Shown piece by piece: positions 33,617-38,006 of a DNA stretch of 38,006 nt (positions are counted from its first letter, which is position 1; every line of letters begins with the position of its first letter). Below the pieces are notes generated by a model, which had not been told where the DNA came from, made no database searches, and saw only the letters and a list, made by a program, of their open reading frames with translations. Position numbers and translations under genes: made by a program. The stretch covers positions 1 through 38,006 of the forward strand of contig NZ_JAPZVQ010000015.1 of the NCBI RefSeq assembly GCF_027622945.1, written 5' to 3'. The stretch comes from Glycomyces lechevalierae. GTDB lineage: Bacteria > Actinomycetota > Actinomycetes > Mycobacteriales > Micromonosporaceae.

Positions 33617-34108
33617 CTAAGCCCTGGCGTAGCCGGTGATGCGCTGGCTGTACTTCGCGCCGGCGGGCTGGCCCGAGGTGCGGGAAGCGTGCACGGCGTT
33701 GTTGATCGCGCGCACCAGCCAGGCGTTGACCGAGGCGCCGTCCGAAGAGGCCGCCTTCTCGACGTCCTCCTTCAGCGACTCGGGAAGACGCAGCGTGATG
33801 CGGGCGACGTCGTCGTCCACCGGCGGGGCCGGCGGCGGCGCGGCCTCGGCGGTCTCGCCGCCGCGCACCTGCAGGTCCACTTCCCGGCCGCGCACGCGCA
33901 GATCGACCGACGCAGAGGAACCGGCCTGGTCGAGCCCGGCGGTGATCTCCGCCGCGGCCTCCGACAGGGCCTCCATGAGCGCCAGGCGAGCCCCCGCGTC
34001 GAGCGCCTCTGACAGCAGTTCAGCGGTCCGCGCGGCTTCCTCGCCGCCGGGCGCGGCGGCAGCGGTGAGGCTCCGGCGGAGCGATTCGATATACGGCGTC
34101 AAGTCCAT
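33617..34108 (-). CDS. HicB-like / ribbon-helix-helix DNA-binding protein
   Basis: The 163-residue protein has a helical N-terminal half (about 1-62), a short strand-rich middle (SVDLRVRGREVDLQVRG), and a ribbon-helix-helix domain at about 101-140 (VARITLRLPESLKEDVEKAA, then SVNAWLVRAINNAV). The RHH part resembles Arc/HicB antitoxin DNA-binding domains. No HicA-type toxin is next to it; the partner gene is DUF4097. Its promoter and start codon are covered by a palindrome (34108-34123), which suggests that it represses itself. The transcript is predicted to be leaderless. Confidence 0.82.
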   Translation of the reverse strand: MDLTPYIESLRRSLTAAAAPGGEEAARTAELLSEALDAGARLALMEALSEAAAEITAGLDQAGSSASVDLRVRGREVDLQVRGGETAEAAPPPAPPVDDDVARITLRLPESLKEDVEKAASSDGASVNAWLVRAINNAVHASRTSGQPAGAKYSQRITGYARA

Positions 34109-34143
34109 GACACCATGGTGACATCATTTCTGACGTCTGTCAA
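34108..34143 (-). promoter_or_regulatory. Promoter and overlapping operator of the RHH-DUF4097 operon
   Basis: On the minus strand a perfect TTGACA (34143-34138) is followed after 17 bases by CACCAT (34120-34115). The start codon A is 7 bases further, so transcription likely begins at the ATG. TGACACCATGGTGACA (34108-34123), palindromic except for one pair, covers the -10 and the first base of the gene. A second repeat TGAC/GTCA lies at 34131-34142. Confidence 0.6.
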
Positions 34144-34314
34144 GCGGCGTTCTGAAACCAGACAGTGCGATCCGAACCACCATCCCCACCCGCACACCGC
34201 CGCGACACCGCCCCGCGCCGGGCGCGTGCCGGACCACACTCCGCAGCCGAGTACCCTCAGGGAGTCGAGAACCAGCAATAACAGGCACCGAACACGAAAC
34301 GAGGGGGAGCGGGG

Positions 34315-35067
34315 ATGCCCGAAATCGTACCGATGGACGTCCGACTCATCGCCTGGACGCACTTCGAGTCCCCGGCCGACGTCCCCTGGGACACCGACGC
34401 CGACGGCGGCCAAGCCCTCGCCGAATTCGCCGGCCGCGCCTGCTACCAGTCCTGGAAGAAGCCCAACCCCAAGACCGCGACCAACGCCGGATACCTCGAG
34501 CACATCCTCCAGGTCGGCCACCTCTCCGTCCTCGAGCACGGCACCGTCAGCTTCTACCTCAGCGGCATCTCACGCTCCCTCACCCATGAGCTGATCCGCC
34601 ACCGCCACTTCTCGTACTCCCAGCTCTCTCAGCGGTACGTCCCCGAACGCGACGCCGCCATGGTCGAGCCCGAGGCCATCGCCAACGACCCCGAACTCCA
34701 CCAGCGCTTCCTCGCCGCCGCCGAAGCCGCCCAGAGCGCCTACAACGACCTCCTCGAAGGCCTCGAGAAGCAGTTCGCCGACGTCGCCAACCCCACGCTG
34801 CGCCGAAAGCAAGCGCGCCAAGCGGCGCGTTCAGTACTCCCCAACGCCACCGAGACCCGCATCGTCGTGACCGGCAACTACCGCGCCTGGCGGCACTTCA
34901 TCGCCATGCGCGCCTCCGAGCACGCCGACGTCGAGATCCGGGCGCTGGCCATCGCATGCCTCAAGCAGCTCAAAGAGAAGGCCGCCAACGTCTTCGCCGA
35001 CTTCCAGATCACGAAGCTCGACGACGGCACCGAGGTCGCCTCCAGCCCCTACGTCACCGAGGGCTAG
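34315..35067 (+). CDS. thyX: Flavin-dependent thymidylate synthase
   Basis: The 250-residue enzyme methylates dUMP to dTMP with FAD, NADPH and methylene-tetrahydrofolate. The ThyX signature RHRxxSxxxxSxR is complete at residues 95-107 ([13 protein letters not shown]). The N-terminal AGRACYQS and the C-terminal [20 protein letters not shown] are also diagnostic. Length is standard. ATG 34315 has GGGGGAG 5 bases upstream. TACCCT near 34250 may be a -10. The order thyX-dapA-rnj is conserved in actinobacteria. Confidence 0.97.
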   Translation: MPEIVPMDVRLIAWTHFESPADVPWDTDADGGQALAEFAGRACYQSWKKPNPKTATNAGYLEHILQVGHLSVLEHGTVSFYLSGISRSLTHELIRHRHFSYSQLSQRYVPERDAAMVEPEAIANDPELHQRFLAAAEAAQSAYNDLLEGLEKQFADVANPTLRRKQARQAARSVLPNATETRIVVTGNYRAWRHFIAMRASEHADVEIRALAIACLKQLKEKAANVFADFQITKLDDGTEVASSPYVTEG

Positions 35068-35093
35068 AGCCGCGGGCAATCCCCGCACCGCGC

Positions 35094-35123
35094 CGCTACG
35101 GCCGCGCACACGCGGCCGTAGCG
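35094..35123. terminator. Hairpin after thyX
   Basis: CGCTACGGCCGCG (35094-35106), loop CACA and CGCGGCCGTAGCG (35111-35123) form a perfect 13-bp stem 27 bases after the thyX stop. There is no T-run, as is common for actinomycete terminators. Confidence 0.65.
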
Positions 35124-35175
35124 CCAATCCGCGGCGGTGCGGCGGAAAAACTTGAGACAGTTACAAACGCAGCGA

Positions 35176-35202
35176 GCGGCCGGGCGCAGGCGCCCCGGCC
35201 GC
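35176..35202 (+). promoter_or_regulatory. Hairpin in the dapA leader
   Basis: GCGGCCGGGCGC (35176-35187) pairs with GCGCCCCGGCCGC (35190-35202), leaving one bulged base and a 2-base linker. It ends 25 bases before the dapA start, close enough to influence translation. It does not match the lysine riboswitch. Confidence 0.4.
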
Positions 35203-35227
35203 CGGAACCAGCATTGGTGAAAGCAAC

Positions 35228-36121
35228 ATGCGCAACGCAACGCGCCCCTTCGGGCGAACACTCGCGGCCATGATCACGCCGTTCACGCCCTCGGGCGAAC
35301 TCGACGTCCCCGGCACCGCCGCCCTCGCCCGCCACCTCGTCGACGAGCAGGGCTGCGAAGGCCTCGTCGTCAACGGCACCACCGGCGAATCGCCCACCAC
35401 CACCGACGCCGAGAAGACCCAGGTCCTCGAGACCGTCCTCGAAGCCGTCGGCGACCGCGCCCACGTCATCGCCGGCGCCTCCACCTACGACACCCGCCAC
35501 TCGGTGCGGCTCGCCCAGGAGGCCGAGAAGACCGGGGCCCACGGGCTCCTCCTCGTGACGCCGTACTACAACAAGCCCACCCAGGCCGGCGTCCTCGCCC
35601 ACTTCACCGCCATCGCCGACGCCGCCGACCTGCCGGTCATGCTCTACGACATCCCGCCGCGCTCGGTCATCGGCATCGACGAGGCCACCTTCGCGCGCCT
35701 CGCCGAGCACACCCGCATCATCGCGGTCAAGGACGCCACCGGCGACCTCGCCAAGGCCCACCGCGTCCGCGTCGCCACCGGCCTCACCTTCTACTGCGGC
35801 GTCGACGAGCTCAACCTCGCCGCCTACGCCACCGGCCAGGTCGGCGTCGTCTCCGTCGTCGCCCACCTCGTCGGGAAGCAGATCAACGCCATGTTCGACG
35901 CCTACGACGACGGCGACACCGCCAAGGCCGCCGCCATCAACGACCGGCTCCTGCCCGCCGTCAACGCCCTCATGGGACGCGGCCCCGGCATCATCGCCGT
36001 CAAGGCCGGACTCTCCGGCCAAGGCCTGCCCGCCGGCGAGCCCCGCCTCCCGCTCCTGCCCGCGGACGACGCGCTCGCCGCCGACATCGCCACCGCCCTC
36101 GCCGACCTGAAGGAGGCCTGA
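35228..36121 (+). CDS. dapA: 4-hydroxy-tetrahydrodipicolinate synthase
   Basis: The 297-residue TIM-barrel enzyme condenses pyruvate and aspartate semialdehyde, the first committed step to diaminopimelate and lysine. GTTGE is at 50-54, the Tyr of the catalytic triad at 114 (TPYYNKP), Y140 in VMLYDIPPR, and the Schiff-base lysine K168 in IIAVKDATGDL. Length is standard. ATG 35228 has only a weak ribosome site (GGTGAAAG). The stop TGA shares its A with the ATG of rnj. Confidence 0.96.
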   Translation: MRNATRPFGRTLAAMITPFTPSGELDVPGTAALARHLVDEQGCEGLVVNGTTGESPTTTDAEKTQVLETVLEAVGDRAHVIAGASTYDTRHSVRLAQEAEKTGAHGLLLVTPYYNKPTQAGVLAHFTAIADAADLPVMLYDIPPRSVIGIDEATFARLAEHTRIIAVKDATGDLAKAHRVRVATGLTFYCGVDELNLAAYATGQVGVVSVVAHLVGKQINAMFDAYDDGDTAKAAAINDRLLPAVNALMGRGPGIIAVKAGLSGQGLPAGEPRLPLLPADDALAADIATALADLKEA

Positions 36122-37812
36122 TGGGCCTGACCCGACCCACGAACCTCGGCGCCCCGGGCGCCCTCCCCGAAGGCGCCCTGCGCGTCATCCCCCTCGGCGG
36201 ACTCGGCGCCATCGGCCGCAACATGACCCTCTTCGAATACGAAGGGCGCCTCCTCATCGTCGACTGCGGGGTGCTCTTCCCCGACGTCGACCAGCCCGGC
36301 GTCGACCTGATCCTGCCGGACTTCACGCAGATCCTCGACCGCCTCGACGACATCGAGGCCATCGTCGTCACGCACAGCCACGAGGACCACATCGGCGCGA
36401 TCCCCTACCTCCTCGAGCACAAGAACGACATCCCCGTCGTCGGCTCCAAGTTCTCGGTCGCCCTCGTCGAGGCGAAGCTCCGCGAACGCCGCATCAAGCC
36501 CGCCGGGATCGTCGTCGCCGAGAACGAGACGCTGGAACTCGGGCCCTTCGGCCTCGAATTCCTCGCCGTCAACCACTCGATCCCCGACGCGCTCGCCGTC
36601 GCCATCCGCACCGAAGCCGGCCTGGTGCTCCACACCGGCGACTTCAAGATGGACCAGCTGCCGCTCGACGGGCGCATCACCGACCTCGCCGGCTTCGCCC
36701 GGCTCGGCGACCAAGGCGTCGACCTGCTCCTCTCGGACTCCACGAACGCCGAGATCCCCGGCTTCGTGACCTCCGAGCGCCAGATCGGGCCCGTCCTCGA
36801 CAAGCTCTTCGAAGACGTCAAGGGCCGCATCATCGTCGCCTCCTTCGCCAGCCACGTGCACCGCGTGCAGCAGGTCATGGACGCCGCCTACGCGCACGGC
36901 CGCAAGGTCGCCTTCGTCGGCCGCTCGATGGTCCGCAACATGGCGATCGCCCGCGACCTCGGCCTCATGCACGTCCCCGACGGCCTGCTCGTCAGCATGG
37001 ACGAGGCCGTGCGCCTCCGCGCCGACGAGATCGTCTACATGTCCACCGGATCGCAGGGCGAGCCCATGAGCGCCCTCGGCCGCATGGCCTCCGGCGACCA
37101 CCGGCACATCGCCGTCGAACCCGAGGACACGATCATCCTCGCCTCGTCGCTCGTGCCCGGCAACGAGACCGCCGTCTACGGCGTCATCAACCGCCTCGCG
37201 CGCACCGGCGCCACCGTCATCCACAAGGACGTCGCGAAGGTCCACGTCTCCGGCCACGCCCCCGCGGGCGAGCTGCTGTACGTGCTCAACGTCGTCAAGC
37301 CCTCCAACATGATCCCGGTCCACGGCGAAGCCCGGCACCTCCAGGCGCACGCGCGCCTCGCCATCGAGTCCGGGGTCCCGGCCGACCAGGTCATCGTCAT
37401 CGAGAACGGCGACGTCGTCGACCTCATCGACGGCGTGGCCCGCATCGTCGGGCACGTCCCCAACAACCTGATCTACGTCGACGGCCTCTCCGTGGGCGAC
37501 GTCGGCGAGCCCGTGCTCAGCGAGCGCCGGATGCTCGGCGACGGCGGCTTCATCGCGGCCACGGTGGTCATCGACTCCGAGAACGGCAAGATCGTCGGCG
37601 GCCCCACCGTCTCGGCACGCGGGTTCTCCGAGGACCCCAAGGCCTTCGACGGGGTCCTGCCGCTCATCGACGACGCCATGGAACGCGCCGCCGTCGACGG
37701 CATCACCGACCCGCACCAGCTCCAGCAGATCCTGCGGCGCACCGTCGGCAAGTGGGTCAACGACACCTACCGCCGCCGCCCGATGATCGTGCCGCACGTC
37801 CTCGAAGTATGA
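36121..37812 (+). CDS. rnj: Ribonuclease J
   Basis: The 563-residue protein is a metallo-beta-lactamase/beta-CASP ribonuclease with endo- and 5' exonuclease activity on RNA. The zinc motif is H85-S-H87-E-D89-H90 (VVTHSHEDHIGAIPYLLEH). LHTGDFKMDQLP, DSTNAE, FASHVHRVQQVMDAA and HVSGHAPAGEL follow in the right order; the C-terminal domain ends at VPHVLEV. The overlapping start (ATG 36121, sharing one base with the dapA stop, after AAGGAGG) shows strong coupling. The last four codons, including the stop, form the first 12 bases of a 32-bp tandem repeat. Confidence 0.96.
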   Translation: MGLTRPTNLGAPGALPEGALRVIPLGGLGAIGRNMTLFEYEGRLLIVDCGVLFPDVDQPGVDLILPDFTQILDRLDDIEAIVVTHSHEDHIGAIPYLLEHKNDIPVVGSKFSVALVEAKLRERRIKPAGIVVAENETLELGPFGLEFLAVNHSIPDALAVAIRTEAGLVLHTGDFKMDQLPLDGRITDLAGFARLGDQGVDLLLSDSTNAEIPGFVTSERQIGPVLDKLFEDVKGRIIVASFASHVHRVQQVMDAAYAHGRKVAFVGRSMVRNMAIARDLGLMHVPDGLLVSMDEAVRLRADEIVYMSTGSQGEPMSALGRMASGDHRHIAVEPEDTIILASSLVPGNETAVYGVINRLARTGATVIHKDVAKVHVSGHAPAGELLYVLNVVKPSNMIPVHGEARHLQAHARLAIESGVPADQVIVIENGDVVDLIDGVARIVGHVPNNLIYVDGLSVGDVGEPVLSERRMLGDGGFIAATVVIDSENGKIVGGPTVSARGFSEDPKAFDGVLPLIDDAMERAAVDGITDPHQLQQILRRTVGKWVNDTYRRRPMIVPHVLEV

Positions 37813-37941
37813 GAGGACCGATGGGCTCGAGTCTCGAAGTATGAGCGGACCGATGGGCTCGAGTCTCGAAGTGTGAGGGGATCGATGGGCTCGAGTCTCG
37901 AGGTATGAGGGGACCGATGAACTCGAGTCTGGAAGTCTGAG
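37801..37941. repeat. 32-bp tandem repeat beginning in the rnj stop region
   Basis: Four full units start at 37801, 37833, 37865 and 37897, plus a 13-base partial unit at 37929. The unit begins CTCGAAGTATGAG and ends CCGATGGGCTCGAGT, with 1-5 changes between copies. Each junction makes the palindrome TCGAG-T-CTCGA. The spacing is constant with no unique spacers, so this is not CRISPR. The first 12 bases are the codons Leu-Glu-Val-stop of rnj. Confidence 0.9.
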
Positions 37942-37968
37942 CACGCGTCTCGAAGCGCGACAAGCGAA

Positions 37969-38006
37969 GCGGCGGGGCCGCGCCCGATCGGGCGCGGGCC
38001 CGCCGC
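37969..38006. terminator. 38-bp near-perfect palindrome at the right edge
   Basis: The 19-base halves 37969-37987 and 37988-38006 are complementary except for one pair (GCGGCGGGG... against ...GGGCCCGCCGC), with no loop. It lies 157 bases after rnj and may be its terminator, or the terminator of a gene beyond the edge. The following bases are not available. Confidence 0.6.

Noticed and set aside
35068..35227. Lysine riboswitch before dapA
   Set aside because: Only two simple GC-rich hairpins are present; no L-box sequence.
37801..37941. Possible CRISPR array (regular 32-base units)
   Set aside because: The units abut directly; there are no spacers and no cas genes.
1..38006. tRNA or rRNA genes
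   Set aside because: I saw no cloverleaf with a GGTTCGA-type T-loop nor any rRNA-like stretch.

Overview
The window comes from a very GC-rich chromosome. Codon third positions are almost all G or C, GTG starts are common, and several genes appear to be leaderless. Mycothiol-type enzymes, an AfsR-like BTAD/NB-ARC/TPR regulator, LppM, RNase J and the blocks rpsO-pnp-M16 peptidase-dapB and thyX-dapA-rnj all point to an actinomycete (Actinomycetota). A Glycomyces, Micromonospora or Streptomyces relative is plausible, but the genus cannot be fixed from this sequence alone.

Layout. 1-904 holds the N-terminal part of a DUF222/HNH (13E12-type) protein cut by the left edge. 1244-9764 is accessory: an SDR oxidoreductase with a divergent MmyB-like regulator, an MFS exporter, a quinone-oxidoreductase-like dehydrogenase, the large SARP-type regulator and a D-glutamate-cyclase-like protein. 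9761-17312 holds small housekeeping or metabolic units: an HxlR-SCP2 regulator, a beta-carbonic anhydrase, pterin carbinolamine dehydratase, a DUF1707-like membrane protein, an aminotransferase/LysR divergent pair, a YibE/F membrane protein, a DinB/MDMPI-fold enzyme and a ThiE-like protein. 17309-22363 is a sugar module: a GH1 beta-glucosidase divergent from a substrate-binding protein and two permeases (AglEFG type, no ATPase gene here). 22415-24020 holds a secreted PLD-like protein and a one-helix membrane protein.

24098-37812 is core chromosome: ribF, rpsO, pnp, M16 peptidase, dapB, then (after five membrane, lipoprotein and regulator genes) thyX, dapA and rnj. RpsO/PNPase/RNase J link translation and RNA decay, DapA/DapB catalyse consecutive lysine/diaminopimelate steps, and ThyX makes dTMP. 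The start/stop overlaps M16-dapB, dapA-rnj and permease-permease show translational coupling.

The most unusual observations are these. Two genes (the SARP regulator and the GH1 glucosidase) have no in-frame stop at their natural end; in both a TAG lies one base out of frame behind a rare TTA codon. A 32-bp tandem repeat starts inside the last codons of rnj. A 92-bp imperfect tandem duplication lies before a DUF2752 gene. Several promoters have well-placed palindromic operator candidates, notably the ribbon-helix-helix gene whose operator covers its own start codon. I found no CRISPR array, tRNA, rRNA or complete insertion sequence, and no clear defence system.
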